A stretch of 64,000 nucleotides of DNA from Marinomonas communis (GCF_004363305.1 NZ_SNZA01000001.1:398902-462901); one strand, 5' to 3'; positions 42,591-53,229 are shown, numbered from the stretch's first letter. Program-made: numbers and translations. The notes: a model not told the origin generated them from the letters alone.

Positions 42591-45326
42591 CTATTTAGCT
42601 CCTTTAGCAGTTGAATTAGGTCTGAACCAGCGCAGGCGATTAGCGTTTACAACTACCGTAATCGATGACAGGGACATGGCTGCCCCAGCAATGACAGGAC
42701 TCAAAAGCCATCCTGTTAATGGATACAATAATCCCGCTGCAACAGGAATCCCCAGGGTGTTGTAACCAAACGCCCCCCAAAGGTTTTGTTTGATATTACT
42801 GAGCGTTGCTTTACTGATTTCGATGACGTTTGCGATATGGTTCAAATCACTACCAATGAGCGTAATATCAGCGCTTTCCATCGCAACATCTGTCCCCGCC
42901 CCCATCGCAAAGCCAACATCAGCTTGAGCCAATGCAGGCGCATCATTGATGCCATCTCCGATCATACCAACCGTTTCACCTTCTTTTTGCAGATGTTGGA
43001 CAAAATCGAGTTTGTCTTGCGGCAACATATTCGCCTTAAATTGATCTATCCCCACTTCATCAGCAACCACTTTAGCCGTTTCAGCGTTATCACCAGTAAG
43101 CATGATCACTTTAATGTGATTCGCATGTAACTGCTTAATCGCAGCCTTAGCACTTGGTTTTATTTTGTCTTCAATAACAAAACCAGCCATCAATTGTTTG
43201 CCTTTAGATAGATACACATGCGAACCCGCACTGAGCCCAAATGTGACGTTTATACTTATTCCTTTTTGTGTCATCAGAGCCGCATTACCTAGCGCATAAT
43301 CGATACCATCAATGGACGCTGTAACCCCTTTGCCAGGCACATTGTCAAAGTTTTCAATCAATTGCTCTTCTGCACTGTCTGAGTACTCTAACAAGGCCTG
43401 TGCTAATGGATGGTTCGCTCCTGATTCAAGGCTTTTAATGATGCTTTTGATAGCGTGCTCATCATCACCTATCAGCTTCACTTCGCTGACGGTTGGTTTA
43501 CCCTCCGTAATCGTGCCCGTTTTATCAAGCACAATCGTTGTGATTTCACTCGCTTTTTGAAGTGCATCACCATTACGAATTAAACCGCCGTATTCAGCCG
43601 CCTTACCGACTCCGATCATGGTCGATATAGGTGTGGCTAACCCTAATGCACAAGGGCACGCAATGATTAAAACAGACACCGCTGCAACCAGCATGTGAAC
43701 AGCGGCGGGTTGAGGGCCGAAATTCAACCAAGCCATCGCTGCTAAGATAGCGAAAATAATGACACTTGGCACAAAGACAGAAGACACTTTATCTGCCAGG
43801 CGACTGATTGGCGGCTTAGAATTTTGCGCTTTACCAACCATCGAAATAATTTGAGCCAGCAACGTATCACCGCCTACTTTTGTCGCTTTATATACAAAGC
43901 GTCCGTTTCCATTCACCGTACCTGCAGAGACAGTGTCGCCTTCACTTTTTTCGACTGGTACCGGCTCACCAGTCAACATAGACTCATTGATCGATGACTG
44001 CCCTTCCACAATCACACCATCAACCGGTAGCTTCTCACCTGATTTTATTAAGATGTGGTCATCGATTTTTATGGCTGAGATATGAACCGTATGGGTTATG
44101 CCATCTTGTAAAACATTTGCTTGCGAAGGTTGTAGATCTAATAGTCTTTTTAGCGCAGCACTCGTTTTACCTCGAGCCTTTACCTCCAAAGCTTGGCCTA
44201 AATTAATCAAACCAAGGATCATCGTGCTGGCCTCGAAGTACAAGTGTCTAGCGTTAGCAGGAAGCCATTCAGGCAGCAAAACGACAGACATGGAATACAA
44301 CCAAGCCGAACCAGTGCCTATTGCAATGAGAGTGTCCATATTGCTATGCCGATGCTTAAAAGCACGCCATGCACTGCGATAAAAATGCCTTCCACTGTAA
44401 TACATGATAAGCAAAGAAATCGCCCCAACAACACCCCAAGCGATTTGTTCTCCAGCTGTCGTTACCATCATAGAACCACCGAGCAGCCCCCACAGCATTA
44501 GCGGAATACCGATGATTAGGCCTGCAGCTGAGAATCGTACCTTGGTGCGGTACTCATCAAGTTCTCGTTGAGCTCGCTCATCCTGTTCTTTTAGAGGGTC
44601 TTTGATCTGCTCTGCTTCATAGCCAGCATTTTCTATCGCTTTTATTAATTCATCGACAGGAGCTTGGCCTTGAACCTGAGCTGTACGGCTTGCAAAGTTT
44701 ACTTCTGCTTCCGTTACATCAGGTAGTGCCTTAAGAGCTTTTTGAATGGTATCGACACAGCCAGCACATGTAATTCCTCTTAAGCTTAACTGTACGGCAG
44801 GGTCAGACGCCTCTTTTTGTTCAGGCTTATTTGAATGAACAGGATCAGTGGAATTGGCATTATCTTCAATAGATGTGCCTTCTTCACCAATTGAATAAAC
44901 ACCGTCAAACTGATATCCCGCATCTTGAACGATTGATTCAACATCTGATGCATCTAAACTTGATCGAACAGTGAGCTTTGATTCCTTGGGCATGCCTTCT
45001 ACTTCTGCCATTGGGTCCATATCAATGATCTTCTTCCTAACCTTACCAACGCAACCTTGGCAAGACATGCCTACAACCTTGTAGTGTACGGCTGAATTAG
45101 CAGGTTCATACTCTCCTTTAAACTGAAAACCTGCTTTGGCAACAGCCTGGCTGAACTGCTCTTCCGTCATGTCTCCCATTAAGATAATTCGGTCTTCTTT
45201 AGGAAAACCTTCAATGTCAGAAGAGGATGAAATGGATTGAATTTCATTGCGCAGCTTTTTGACGCAACCTTGGCAATTAAGCCCCTCTACACGATAAGAA
45301 CTATTGTGATGAGCTTGTTCAGTCAT
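42591..45326 (-). CDS. copA: P1B-type Cu+-transporting ATPase CopA
   Basis: The 911-residue P-type ATPase has three N-terminal HMA domains: CxxC at 18-21 (CQGC), 89-92 (CQGC) and 187-190 (CAGC). About eight membrane helices follow, with [11 protein letters not shown] in the sixth (Cu+ type), then [11 protein letters not shown] (phosphorylated Asp) and [14 protein letters not shown] and the absence of zinc-type features point to Cu+ export. GGAGGTAAAA precedes the ATG at 45326; the frame back to 45374 lies within the merR gene and is rejected. It overlaps merR by 8 bp. The first two HMA units differ from the third, suggesting an older addition. Confidence 0.93.
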   Translation of the reverse strand: MTEQAHHNSSYRVEGLNCQGCVKKLRNEIQSISSSSDIEGFPKEDRIILMGDMTEEQFSQAVAKAGFQFKGEYEPANSAVHYKVVGMSCQGCVGKVRKKIIDMDPMAEVEGMPKESKLTVRSSLDASDVESIVQDAGYQFDGVYSIGEEGTSIEDNANSTDPVHSNKPEQKEASDPAVQLSLRGITCAGCVDTIQKALKALPDVTEAEVNFASRTAQVQGQAPVDELIKAIENAGYEAEQIKDPLKEQDERAQRELDEYRTKVRFSAAGLIIGIPLMLWGLLGGSMMVTTAGEQIAWGVVGAISLLIMYYSGRHFYRSAWRAFKHRHSNMDTLIAIGTGSAWLYSMSVVLLPEWLPANARHLYFEASTMILGLINLGQALEVKARGKTSAALKRLLDLQPSQANVLQDGITHTVHISAIKIDDHILIKSGEKLPVDGVIVEGQSSINESMLTGEPVPVEKSEGDTVSAGTVNGNGRFVYKATKVGGDTLLAQIISMVGKAQNSKPPISRLADKVSSVFVPSVIIFAILAAMAWLNFGPQPAAVHMLVAAVSVLIIACPCALGLATPISTMIGVGKAAEYGGLIRNGDALQKASEITTIVLDKTGTITEGKPTVSEVKLIGDDEHAIKSIIKSLESGANHPLAQALLEYSDSAEEQLIENFDNVPGKGVTASIDGIDYALGNAALMTQKGISINVTFGLSAGSHVYLSKGKQLMAGFVIEDKIKPSAKAAIKQLHANHIKVIMLTGDNAETAKVVADEVGIDQFKANMLPQDKLDFVQHLQKEGETVGMIGDGINDAPALAQADVGFAMGAGTDVAMESADITLIGSDLNHIANVIEISKATLSNIKQNLWGAFGYNTLGIPVAAGLLYPLTGWLLSPVIAGAAMSLSSITVVVNANRLRWFRPNSTAKGAK

Positions 45327-45759
45327 TTTTACCTCCATTTCCACAGCAGTCATCTGGCTTATCCCATTCCTCAATTAAGCAGCAAATGGAATGCCCATTA
45401 GGAACGCCATCCTGCATTTGATCCCAGACGGATAAAGCCGCTTCCATTTTATTTAAGTGAGATTGAAGCTGAGCAATCTGTTGTTTCACTTCTGGGACTT
45501 TTTGCTTTAAAAGATCCCTAACCATTGGGCACGGTGAATCTCCCGAGTCTGATTGCTCAAAGATATCCTGCACTTGCTTAAGGCTGAAACCTAGCTCCCT
45601 CGCCTGCTGTATGAACCTGACTTTGCGAAGTGCTTCTTTATCGTATTGATGGTAGCCATTTTCAGGGTTTCGATTCGCTTGTATTAAGCCCTCTCGCGTG
45701 TAATGCCGAATAGTTTCGGGCGTTACATTGGCAGTGTTAGCAAGTTCGCTGACTTTCAT
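45319..45759 (-). CDS. MerR-family metal-responsive regulator
   Basis: The 146-residue MerR protein has the winged helix ([24 protein letters not shown]) and a dimerisation helix. Metal-ligand candidates are Cys in [11 protein letters not shown] (about residue 77) and [10 protein letters not shown] (Cys-Cys pair), plus a CCGN tail. The pair resembles ZntR/CadR more than CueR, whose Cys lie in a shorter loop, yet its target copA looks Cu+-type. AGGAGG is before the ATG at 45759. It heads the operon and should activate its own promoter (45789-45820) when metal binds. Cu versus Zn/Cd/Pb is unresolved. Confidence 0.85.
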   Translation of the reverse strand: MKVSELANTANVTPETIRHYTREGLIQANRNPENGYHQYDKEALRKVRFIQQARELGFSLKQVQDIFEQSDSGDSPCPMVRDLLKQKVPEVKQQIAQLQSHLNKMEAALSVWDQMQDGVPNGHSICCLIEEWDKPDDCCGNGGKND

Positions 45760-45788
45760 AGCAACCTCCTTTAGTCTTCTTAATAGAC

Positions 45789-45820
45789 AGTTTAAAACCT
45801 TTGGGTTACACAAAGGTCAA
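45789..45820 (-). promoter_or_regulatory. MerR-type promoter of the metal operon
   Basis: On the minus strand TTGACC (45820-45815) and a -10-like TTAAAC/TAAACT (about 45795-45789) are 19-20 bp apart. That is longer than normal spacing, as in MerR-controlled promoters. A perfect 7-bp dyad ACCTTTG/CAAAGGT (45797-45817) with a 7-bp spacer lies between the -35 and -10 and is the likely operator. Confidence 0.75.
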
Positions 45821-45911
45821 GCGAATTTGAAAATATGCTTTTTAATTACAAGACAGATGCCTTTTTGCCAAGTAAAGTAGAACAAAAATCCACTACATCA
45901 ATGAGTAATCT

Positions 45912-46802
45912 ATGTTCTCAGCACTCTCCATGGCCTTAACACCTATTCTACTTTTAGGAGCATTAGGCATTTTTCTAACAAGACGAACACAATACTTAGA
46001 TAGCCCACAATTAGGTTCTCTTGTCTCGAACGTTGGATTACCAGCTCTACTACTGTCCTCTGTATTAAAAATGGATATGGATTTGGGGGGAATGCTTTCT
46101 ATTGTGGCGGCCACTCTTCTATGCTTAATGGCTATGCTAGTTGTTTCGCTGATTTTTCTAAAAATCATGAAGCTGCCCTCTCGCTATTACTTGCCGCCAT
46201 TGGTGAACCCCAATACTGGTAATCTTGGTATTCCTGTTGCCTATGCGTTATTTGGTGAAGAAGGCCTTACCGTCGCAGTGGTCGTAAGCTCTGTCGTGCA
46301 AGTAAGTCACTTTACATTAGGCGTGGGTTTTATGTCCGGAAGTTACCGGCCAAAAGAGCTTTTAAAAAATGGTCCTGTGGTCGCGTTAATTCTAGGGGTT
46401 TTAGCATTACTCTTTGACGTCTCACTTCCTGCACCAATGTTAAAAACATTGGAAATGCTCAGTGCTATCACACTACCTATTATGTTAATGCTATTGGGCA
46501 AGTCTTTAGCGAATTTGTCCTTCAAGCAAAGCAACACGCTTTATCGTTCCATCAGCTTTGCTCTTTTTAGACCACTTGTTGGTGCAGGGATTGCTGCGTT
46601 CATTGTGCCTTGGTTTTCGTTTTCTGAGGTAGAGCAAGCCGCAATCATTGCTTTACAAGGTATGTCTGTTGCGGTCATTAGCTATATGTTGGCCACTAAA
46701 TTTGATGGCCCTAAAGATGAAATAGCCCTAATGATTTTACTATCTCTACCTGTTTCATTGGCCGTGGCAGCACTGGTTTGGTGGTTGAAAGTCGCCAGCT
46801 AA
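45912..46802 (+). CDS. AEC-family (auxin efflux carrier-like) transporter
   Basis: The 296-residue protein has about ten hydrophobic segments, with the inverted-repeat half-structure of AEC transporters. Typical pieces are PPLVNPNTGNLGIPVAYALFG (the conserved GN-x-GIP loop) and LPIMLMLLGKSLANL in the second half. Substrates in bacteria include malate, malonate or small organic acids; none can be picked here. It is divergent from the merR operon and convergent with the DUF411 gene, so it is probably not part of the metal operon. Confidence 0.85.
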   Translation: MFSALSMALTPILLLGALGIFLTRRTQYLDSPQLGSLVSNVGLPALLLSSVLKMDMDLGGMLSIVAATLLCLMAMLVVSLIFLKIMKLPSRYYLPPLVNPNTGNLGIPVAYALFGEEGLTVAVVVSSVVQVSHFTLGVGFMSGSYRPKELLKNGPVVALILGVLALLFDVSLPAPMLKTLEMLSAITLPIMLMLLGKSLANLSFKQSNTLYRSISFALFRPLVGAGIAAFIVPWFSFSEVEQAAIIALQGMSVAVISYMLATKFDGPKDEIALMILLSLPVSLAVAALVWWLKVAS

Positions 46803-46817
46803 CTAAGGCTGGCAAAT

Positions 46818-47306
46818 TTATTCTTCAGTATCTAGATCTGATACTTCAACGTAGGGTGATACGGAGCCGTCCGTGTTCAATTGTAAAATTGAAAACGGCA
46901 TGCTTTGACCATTGATTCCCAAATTTGTGGCGGATGGTAATGGTGCAACCAACCCTTTAGCGTTGCTTGGAGGGTTCGCTAAAAATTGTTTTACAACCGC
47001 TGCAGGAATATTACCTTCAAACAAGTAGCCACTCTGAGATAAAGAGGTCTGGCACGAACGAGCATCTAGAGGGACACCATAACTGTCTTTGATTTTATCC
47101 AATGCGTTCGAAGAATGAATAACCGCCTTCATCCCCTGGTCAGTCAACCCACCAACCAAGTCACCACAGCAACCACATGAACGGCTAATATGAACATCTA
47201 AGGTATCATCTTTGGGCACAATGCTGGTTTCGCTTGCACTATATAGCCAAGGGCTTGGAAACAATAAGAATAGTAAAGGAAGTGTACGGATTACATTCAT
47301 AGTCAT
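46818..47306 (-). CDS. DUF411 periplasmic protein, copy 2
   Basis: The 162-residue paralogue of the protein at 4284-4784 has a signal peptide (about residues 1-24), SRSCGCCGDL (Cys44, Cys46, Cys47), ARSCQTSLSQSGYLFEGNIPA (Cys85) and LANPPSNAKGLVAP. Both copies share the CGCC centre, the ARSC motif and the SGYxFEGxIPA block. It lies near the merR-copA operon but is separated by the AEC gene and a gap. A copper-related periplasmic role fits the family. No clear ribosome site. Confidence 0.84.
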   Translation of the reverse strand: MTMNVIRTLPLLFLLFPSPWLYSASETSIVPKDDTLDVHISRSCGCCGDLVGGLTDQGMKAVIHSSNALDKIKDSYGVPLDARSCQTSLSQSGYLFEGNIPAAVVKQFLANPPSNAKGLVAPLPSATNLGINGQSMPFSILQLNTDGSVSPYVEVSDLDTEE

Positions 47307-47427
47307 GCTTAAATAGTTTCATTATCTTTAAGATATTAGCAAGAATGTAGAGGCTGCATCTGCGCTAGTTTATTGAAATAACGTTTTTTCCGTAATAACC
47401 GAAACTTAAAACAAACTGTGCACAACA

Positions 47428-47461
47428 TATAAGTAAGGGAGCAAAGCTCCCAAACTTATAT
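47428..47461. terminator. Hairpin downstream of pyrC
   Basis: GGGAGC (47437-47442) pairs with GCTCCC (47446-47451), extended outward by ATAAGT/ACTTAT arms. There is no strong T run on the minus strand side, so it may be a weak terminator for pyrC. Confidence 0.55.
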
Positions 47462-47469
47462 AGAACTGG

Positions 47470-48504
47470 TTATTTCTTAAGCGTCCAGTTTACTTGACGT
47501 CCTGCATAAAAAGGCACAATAGGTTCGCCTGTTGGTAGGTCAATTGACTCTGGTACCACCCACTGCTCACGCACAAGAGTGATGGTATCTGTGTTACGTG
47601 GTAACCCATAAAAATCAGCACCGTGTAGGCTGGCAAAGCCTTCTAACTTATCTAGTGCGTCTAATTCATCAAAGACCTGCGTGTACAGCTCAATAGCAGA
47701 CCATGCGCTGTAACATCCAGCGCAACCACAGCCAGACTCTTTGCGATGCTGAGCATGTGGAGCGGAATCCGTGCCTAAGAAAAACTTAGAAGAACCTGTT
47801 TTTACCGCTGCACGAAGCGCTTCTTGGTGAGTCGAGCGTTTTAGAACAGGCAAACAGTAGTTATGCGGACGAATACCACCATCTAGCATATCATTACGAT
47901 TCAACATCAAATGCTGTGGTGTAATAGTTGCCGCCACGCCATCACGAGCAGACATAACAAAGTCAGCCGCATCTTTAGTGGTAATGTGTTCAAACACCAC
48001 TTTTAGGTGTGGGATTTTCTCAACAATCTTCACTAAGTGCTGATCAATAAATTCCTTTTCACGGTCAAAAATATCAATGTGCTTTTGCGTCACTTCACCG
48101 TGAACTAATAAAAGCATGCCTTCATCAGCTAGCGCTTCAAATACCGGGTAAAGACTGTCCAGCGAACTTACACCAGCGTCAGAGTTCGTTGTTGCACCGG
48201 CTGGGTACATTTTAGCCGCCACAACGCCCGCAGCTTTTGCGGCACGGATATCTTCTGTTGAGGTTTTATCGGTAAGATAAATGGTCATTAAGGGAGCAAA
48301 AGAATTACCCGCCGGAATCGCCGCTTCAATGCGCTTACGGTACTCTACTGCTAACTGCGCATTGGTCACAGGCGGAACTAGATTGGGCATAACAATCGCT
48401 CGCGCAAAACAGCGAGCAGTCGCTGGTACAGTTTCCTTAAGCATATCGCCATCGCGGAAGTGTAAGTGCCAATCATCTGGACGAATAATTGTAATTTGAT
48501 CCAT
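47470..48504 (-). CDS. pyrC: Dihydroorotase PyrC
   Basis: The 344-residue amidohydrolase (E. coli 348) has [10 protein letters not shown] (zinc His pair near residues 13-17), the carbamylated Lys in [13 protein letters not shown] (about residue 100), LVHGEV, and FLGTDSAPH with the catalytic Asp. It closes carbamoyl-aspartate to dihydroorotate in pyrimidine synthesis. It is a monocistronic gene; the region upstream holds the hairpin-rich REP-like sequence. Confidence 0.96.
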   Translation of the reverse strand: MDQITIIRPDDWHLHFRDGDMLKETVPATARCFARAIVMPNLVPPVTNAQLAVEYRKRIEAAIPAGNSFAPLMTIYLTDKTSTEDIRAAKAAGVVAAKMYPAGATTNSDAGVSSLDSLYPVFEALADEGMLLLVHGEVTQKHIDIFDREKEFIDQHLVKIVEKIPHLKVVFEHITTKDAADFVMSARDGVAATITPQHLMLNRNDMLDGGIRPHNYCLPVLKRSTHQEALRAAVKTGSSKFFLGTDSAPHAQHRKESGCGCAGCYSAWSAIELYTQVFDELDALDKLEGFASLHGADFYGLPRNTDTITLVREQWVVPESIDLPTGEPIVPFYAGRQVNWTLKK

Positions 48505-48539
48505 CTCTAATCCTGCTTTTTTAAAATATTGTTTCTGTT

Positions 48540-48670
48540 AAACCATTATCCCCGATGGAATCGGGTCGTAAGAGAGGAGGCTCCCCTCGCTAACTCAATC
48601 TGGCATGTAATTGTAGGACCGCGCTGTGCGCGGGAAAAGCCATATCACTCGGGAACCGATGTCCTACTTT
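48540..48670. repeat. Hairpin-rich REP-like intergenic element
   Basis: CCCGAT (48551-48556) pairs with ATCGGG (48560-48565). GTAGGAC (48613-48619) pairs at a distance with GTCCTAC (48661-48667), enclosing the inner hairpin CCGCGC-TGT-GCGCGG (48619-48633). The layout of GTAGGA, a GC-rich stem and GGGAAA resembles REP elements of pseudomonads and relatives. It lies between pyrC and the deaD terminator. Only one copy was seen in the window. Confidence 0.6.
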
Positions 48671-48707
48671 CCAATGTAAATCCGGTCGTACGCAAATTTC
48701 TTTCAAT

Positions 48708-48735
48708 AAAAAGCCGAGCAATGCTCGGCTTTTTG
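48708..48735 (-). terminator. Terminator of deaD
   Basis: AAAAAGCCGAGCA and TGCTCGGCTTTTT form a perfect A/T-flanked stem, so the T run falls on the minus strand after the deaD stop codon. Confidence 0.88.
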
Positions 48736-48740
48736 AGAAC

Positions 48741-50579
48741 TTAATCTTTATTACGAGGACGTGGCTTACGGTCGCCACGATCTCCGCGATCACCACGGTC
48801 TTTATTAAAGTTACGTGGACGACGGTCACCACGATCACCTCGGTCATTACCTTGGCGACGGCGATTACCACCAGCAGGACGCTCGCGCTCGAAAACTTTA
48901 TCATCAGCATTTTCAAGCATTGTTAGGTCACAGCGTTGGCCGCAAATACGAGTCTTAGCCAATTTGCTAACAGCTTGCTTGTTCATATCAGCAGGTAAAT
49001 CTACCGTTGCAAAATCTTCGAAGATTTCGATATGACCAATCAGGCGGCTGTCTAGATCCGCTTCGTTTGCAATCGCGCCTACGATATTACCCGGTTTAAC
49101 ACCGTCACGGTAACCCACTTTAACAAGGTAACGCTTCATTTCTACCGAAGGGTTATCTTTAAGAGGCATCGCTTCTTTAGTAATGTTGCGAGGCTTACGT
49201 GGAGCGCGATCACCACGATCTGGACGTTCACTGCGCTCACGAGGTTTGATCTCGATCTCTTTCAATAGAAGAGGTGTTTTACCTTGTGCCATGTAAGCTA
49301 ACGCAGCAGCTACTTTCGTAGGATCTACTTCGTTTTCTTTTTGGTAGCCTTCCATCAATTCGATGAAGAAATCTAGATCTTGGTTATCAATTGTGTCAGT
49401 GATACGTTGCTTGAAGCGAGCCACACGTTGCTCATTGATGTCTGCGGCTGTTGGAAGCTGCATGCGCTCAATGGTTTGGCGTGTTGCACGTTCGATTTGT
49501 TGCAACATACGGCGCTCACGGTGACCAACAAATAGAATCGCAGTACCAGAGCGACCTGCACGGCCGGTACGACCGATACGGTGTACGTAAGACTCAGTGT
49601 CGTATGGAATGTCGTAGTTAACAACATGGCTTACACGATCAACGTCTAGACCACGAGCTACAACGTCCGTAGCAACAAGAATGTCAATCTGACCTTTCTT
49701 GATACGCTCAACAGTACGTTCACGAAGGTTTTGGCTGATGTCACCGTTTAAGGCTTCACAAGCATGACCACGTGCTGTCAATTTCTCAGCAAGCTCAACC
49801 GTTGCCGCCTTCGTACGAACGAAGATGATCATACCGTCGTGTTCGTTCATTTCTAGGATACGTGTTAGCGCATCTAGCTTATGAAGACCACTTACTTGCC
49901 AGTATTTTTGAGTAATAGTCGTTGCAGTAGACGTCTTAGTTTGGATCTTAACTTCTTTCGGGTTGTTAAGATGTTGTTGCGCTACTTTACGAATGACACC
50001 TGGCATTGTTGCCGAGAACAATGCGATTTGGCGTGTCTTAGGTGTGTGCTCCAGAATCCACTCAACGTCGTCGATGAAGCCCATACGTAGCATTTCATCC
50101 GCTTCGTCTAGAACAAGCGACTGAAGGCCATCTAGTTGAAGGGTCTTACGACGAATGTGGTCCATGATACGTCCTGGCGTACCTACAACAACCTGCGCGC
50201 CACGCTTAAGTTGGCGAAGCTGAGAGTCGTAAGACATACCACCGTAAATCGGTAGAACGTGAAAATCTGGAATGTAACGAGCGTAGCTCTGGAATGCTTC
50301 AGAAACCTGAATAGCCAACTCACGTGTTGGCGCCAACACCAATAATTGTGGTGCTTTATTTGCTACATCAATGCGAGATAGCAATGGCAGAGCGAATGCC
50401 GCCGTCTTACCCGTACCTGTCTGCGCTTGACCTAGAAGGTCGTGCCCTTCTAACAAAAATGGAATACTTTGCGCCTGAATGGCAGAGGGTTGTTCGTAAC
50501 CTAGTTCACTTACCGCTTTAAGAATTGGGGCGGCCAGACCCAGAGAATCAAAAGTAGGCTGAATATCAGCGTCAGACAT
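48741..50579 (-). CDS. deaD: DEAD-box RNA helicase DeaD/CsdA
   Basis: The 612-residue protein (E. coli 629) has AQTGTGKTAAF, PTRELAIQV, VLDEADEML, SAT and HRIGRTGRAGR. A DbpA-type RNA-binding domain (about 470-555) and a tail of RGDRGDR and RPRN repeats follow. This layout, longer than RhlE or RhlB, is that of DeaD, which acts in ribosome assembly and cold adaptation. The ATG at 50579 (MSDADIQPT) is preferred over a long open frame reaching 50639. The tail is unusually repetitive. Confidence 0.94.
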   Translation of the reverse strand: MSDADIQPTFDSLGLAAPILKAVSELGYEQPSAIQAQSIPFLLEGHDLLGQAQTGTGKTAAFALPLLSRIDVANKAPQLLVLAPTRELAIQVSEAFQSYARYIPDFHVLPIYGGMSYDSQLRQLKRGAQVVVGTPGRIMDHIRRKTLQLDGLQSLVLDEADEMLRMGFIDDVEWILEHTPKTRQIALFSATMPGVIRKVAQQHLNNPKEVKIQTKTSTATTITQKYWQVSGLHKLDALTRILEMNEHDGMIIFVRTKAATVELAEKLTARGHACEALNGDISQNLRERTVERIKKGQIDILVATDVVARGLDVDRVSHVVNYDIPYDTESYVHRIGRTGRAGRSGTAILFVGHRERRMLQQIERATRQTIERMQLPTAADINEQRVARFKQRITDTIDNQDLDFFIELMEGYQKENEVDPTKVAAALAYMAQGKTPLLLKEIEIKPRERSERPDRGDRAPRKPRNITKEAMPLKDNPSVEMKRYLVKVGYRDGVKPGNIVGAIANEADLDSRLIGHIEIFEDFATVDLPADMNKQAVSKLAKTRICGQRCDLTMLENADDKVFERERPAGGNRRRQGNDRGDRGDRRPRNFNKDRGDRGDRGDRKPRPRNKD

Positions 50580-50714
50580 GTAGATGGTAACCTTTAAATA
50601 GGATAAGAGACGTGCGAGAATCCGCACCGAAAAAATCAATCGCGTATTCTAGTAGAGATTAGGAAATAATGCCAGTTCTTATTTAACTAACCTCTACCAT
50701 TTGATGAGGAAAAA

Positions 50715-51740
50715 TTATGGATGAGCTTTTGAATCAATAAGAATCGCTAGCCATCGCATTTTAGGATTCGCCTCAAAGGCAAACTTTAAAATAATCGTTA
50801 ACGGGATAGATAAAAGCATACCGACAGGCCCGAATACCCAGCCCCAAAGCATTAATGACAGGAAAACGACTAATGGCGACAAGCCAACTCCTTTCCCCAT
50901 AAATTTCGGCTCAATTAGATTACCCATCACTAAATTTACCAATAAAAAGCCTAAACCGGTAATGAGTGCTTCAAAACTACCCAACTGAACGAAGGCCAAG
51001 AAGACCGCAGGGATGGCTGCTAAAATGGAGCCAATATTAGGAATGAAATTGAGTAGGAATGCGCAAACGCCCCACAATACCGGGAAATCAACGCCTACGA
51101 CCCATACCCATACGCCAACAAACACACCGGTTCCAATGCTAATCAGTGTTTTAATCATCAAATAACGATTCACGGTTGCAATAAACTGATTAACCTTGGC
51201 CATTGAATGCGTAGCATCATCAAGGGCATAGCTTAATTTCTTTGGAATCTCAGCCGCTTCCAACAAAATAAACACAACGATCATGATCACAACAAACACA
51301 TTGGTTAATACACTCCCAAGACTAGTAAGCGTATTGGTAAACAGTGTCATCAATGAGGATGGGTCTACATAGCCTTTAATTTGCTGATATGAAATATTGA
51401 TACCTAAGTGATTAAGCTGCGCGAATATTGCTGACATTTCACTGCCAAAGCGCGTTCGGTAATTGGGGAGTTGCTTAGAAAAATCGTCCAATGAAGCGGC
51501 CACCAACAATCCAACAGACCCTAAGCAAGCCACGATTATAAGCACGATAAATACAATCGATAGCCAAGTCGGTACATGATAACGGCGCAAAGTGTTTTGC
51601 AGCGGTGAGCAAATGATCGCGATAAATACAGACAGCATAAACGGCACGACGATTTGTGATGCCTCTTTAAGGCCTGCAATGATTAGAATAAACGCCGCAA
51701 TACCGACTAACCACTGTGTGGTACCTCGTGACTCGCTCAT
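50715..51740 (-). CDS. AI-2E family permease (PerM-like)
   Basis: The 341-residue protein has about eight membrane helices and the AI-2E family pattern: paired N-terminal helices, a central amphipathic soluble region (about 120-200), and the GVWVWVVGVDFPVLWGVCAFLLNFIPNIGS-like block, here as GVCAFLLNFIPNIGSILAAIP. The EPKFMGKGVGLSPLVVFLSL block also fits. Members transport AI-2, Na+ or other molecules; the substrate is unknown. AAGGAG lies before the ATG at 51740; the longer open frame overlaps sbcB. It follows sbcB by 40 bp. Confidence 0.88.
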   Translation of the reverse strand: MSESRGTTQWLVGIAAFILIIAGLKEASQIVVPFMLSVFIAIICSPLQNTLRRYHVPTWLSIVFIVLIIVACLGSVGLLVAASLDDFSKQLPNYRTRFGSEMSAIFAQLNHLGINISYQQIKGYVDPSSLMTLFTNTLTSLGSVLTNVFVVIMIVVFILLEAAEIPKKLSYALDDATHSMAKVNQFIATVNRYLMIKTLISIGTGVFVGVWVWVVGVDFPVLWGVCAFLLNFIPNIGSILAAIPAVFLAFVQLGSFEALITGLGFLLVNLVMGNLIEPKFMGKGVGLSPLVVFLSLMLWGWVFGPVGMLLSIPLTIILKFAFEANPKMRWLAILIDSKAHP

Positions 51741-51780
51741 GCTCAGGTCTCTCCTTGTATATAGCTCGTGTGGCCGATTA

Positions 51781-53229
51781 TTAATATGGATAAATGCCTT
51801 GGGCATAATCCGCTAAGTCTTGCAGCATGATGCGCTTACTATCAGGTAGACTTTCATCCAGCGCCAATTCATTAAGACGCTTAAAATATTGGTCCATGGT
51901 GATACTACCGCCGCCATCGGCTTCTAGCAGTCGTACGCGTCGATACTCCTCCCACTCTTCCCTCTGCTGACTGTTCATTTGCTCAGGATAATTTCTAGCA
52001 AGATATCTCATAAACATTTCAGGCAAACGACGATCATCAAACGTCAGTTCCAATTCCCCTAAAATATCGCTTGGGGTTGAGCGTATCTCATCCATTCGTT
52101 GTTTGTCATCACGAGAAAAGAAGCCGCCGCTATAGAGCATTAAATCTGGATCTTTGTCGATCTTTTCAAAAGCTTGCATAAAGACATTGGACAATTTAGC
52201 AGCAAGTCCAGGTGCATTTTTTAACAGTGACAAGTTTTTGCGACAAATATCACCGTCCAAATTAAGCCGTTGCACAACTTTTTCATCTTTTAGGAAAGTA
52301 GCCGGAGCCACAGCTGGACATTTATTCAAATGAATCACTTTCAGCGGCAGTCGTGTTTCTTCGGCCAATTCTTCTTTAGTCGAAAAAACGCGGCGCTGAA
52401 TTTCTTCAACGGATAGATCAATTAGTGGCTGCGCATCTTCCATAAGGTCATACACAATAACACCATTTTTATTGGTGGGATGCGGCGCTAACGGAGCGAC
52501 AAACGCAGCAAACTTTTTCTCAAGCCCAAACATTCCCGAGATATGCAAAAATGGCTTCATACGAACCGGGTCTACAAATTGTTGCAACGCTGATTTTTCA
52601 CGCATAGCAAAGTAGTAATCGAAGAGTTTTGGGTGAGTTTCCTTAATCAACTTGGCCATGGCGATAGTGCCATGCACATCTGATAAGGCGTCATGAGCCT
52701 GTTCGTGAGCGATCCCATTTGCCTTAGTCAGATCTTCTAACTTAAACGAATAGCTTCCATCTTCTTTTTTAGGCCATTTTATGCCGTCAGGTCGCATGGC
52801 ATAGGTCATGCGTACCAGATCGATAATATCCCAGCGGGAACAGCCGTTTTGCCATTCTCTTGCGTATGGGTCGATAAAGTTACGGTAGAAGCTATTACGG
52901 ACCACTTCATCATCAAAGCGCAGTGTGTTGTAACCTAAAGAGCAGGTTCCTGGAACGGAAAGTTCCTGTTCAATTTGTTTAACAAACTCAGATTCTTTTA
53001 GGCCTTCTCTAATAGCATCTTGCGGCGTAATACCCGTGAGCAAGCATGCATCAGGGTGAGGTAACACATCATCAGCCAACTTACAGTAAAGCATGATGGG
53101 TTCACCGATTGGATTAAAGTCCAAATCCGTGCGAATACCAGCGAACTGCATTGGTCTATCTTTGGCGGGATCCACTCCGGTAGTTTCAAAGTCGTACCAA
53201 AAAAACGATGTTGTCGCACTGTTACTCAC
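51781..53229 (-). CDS. sbcB: Exodeoxyribonuclease I
   Basis: The 482-residue exonuclease (E. coli 475) has the DEDD motifs FWYDFETTGVDPAKDRPMQF (first Asp-Glu), LGYNTLRFDDEVV and AHDALSDVHGT. The C-terminal SH3-like and helical domains follow. It degrades single-stranded DNA 3'-5' in recombination and repair. It begins 76 bp from the divergent YchJ-like gene. Confidence 0.96.
   Translation of the reverse strand: MSNSATTSFFWYDFETTGVDPAKDRPMQFAGIRTDLDFNPIGEPIMLYCKLADDVLPHPDACLLTGITPQDAIREGLKESEFVKQIEQELSVPGTCSLGYNTLRFDDEVVRNSFYRNFIDPYAREWQNGCSRWDIIDLVRMTYAMRPDGIKWPKKEDGSYSFKLEDLTKANGIAHEQAHDALSDVHGTIAMAKLIKETHPKLFDYYFAMREKSALQQFVDPVRMKPFLHISGMFGLEKKFAAFVAPLAPHPTNKNGVIVYDLMEDAQPLIDLSVEEIQRRVFSTKEELAEETRLPLKVIHLNKCPAVAPATFLKDEKVVQRLNLDGDICRKNLSLLKNAPGLAAKLSNVFMQAFEKIDKDPDLMLYSGGFFSRDDKQRMDEIRSTPSDILGELELTFDDRRLPEMFMRYLARNYPEQMNSQQREEWEEYRRVRLLEADGGGSITMDQYFKRLNELALDESLPDSKRIMLQDLADYAQGIYPY

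Noticed and set aside
48590..48916. Valine-rich ORF antisense or out of frame over the deaD C-terminus
   Set aside because: It arises from the repetitive RGDR-encoding tail read in another frame.
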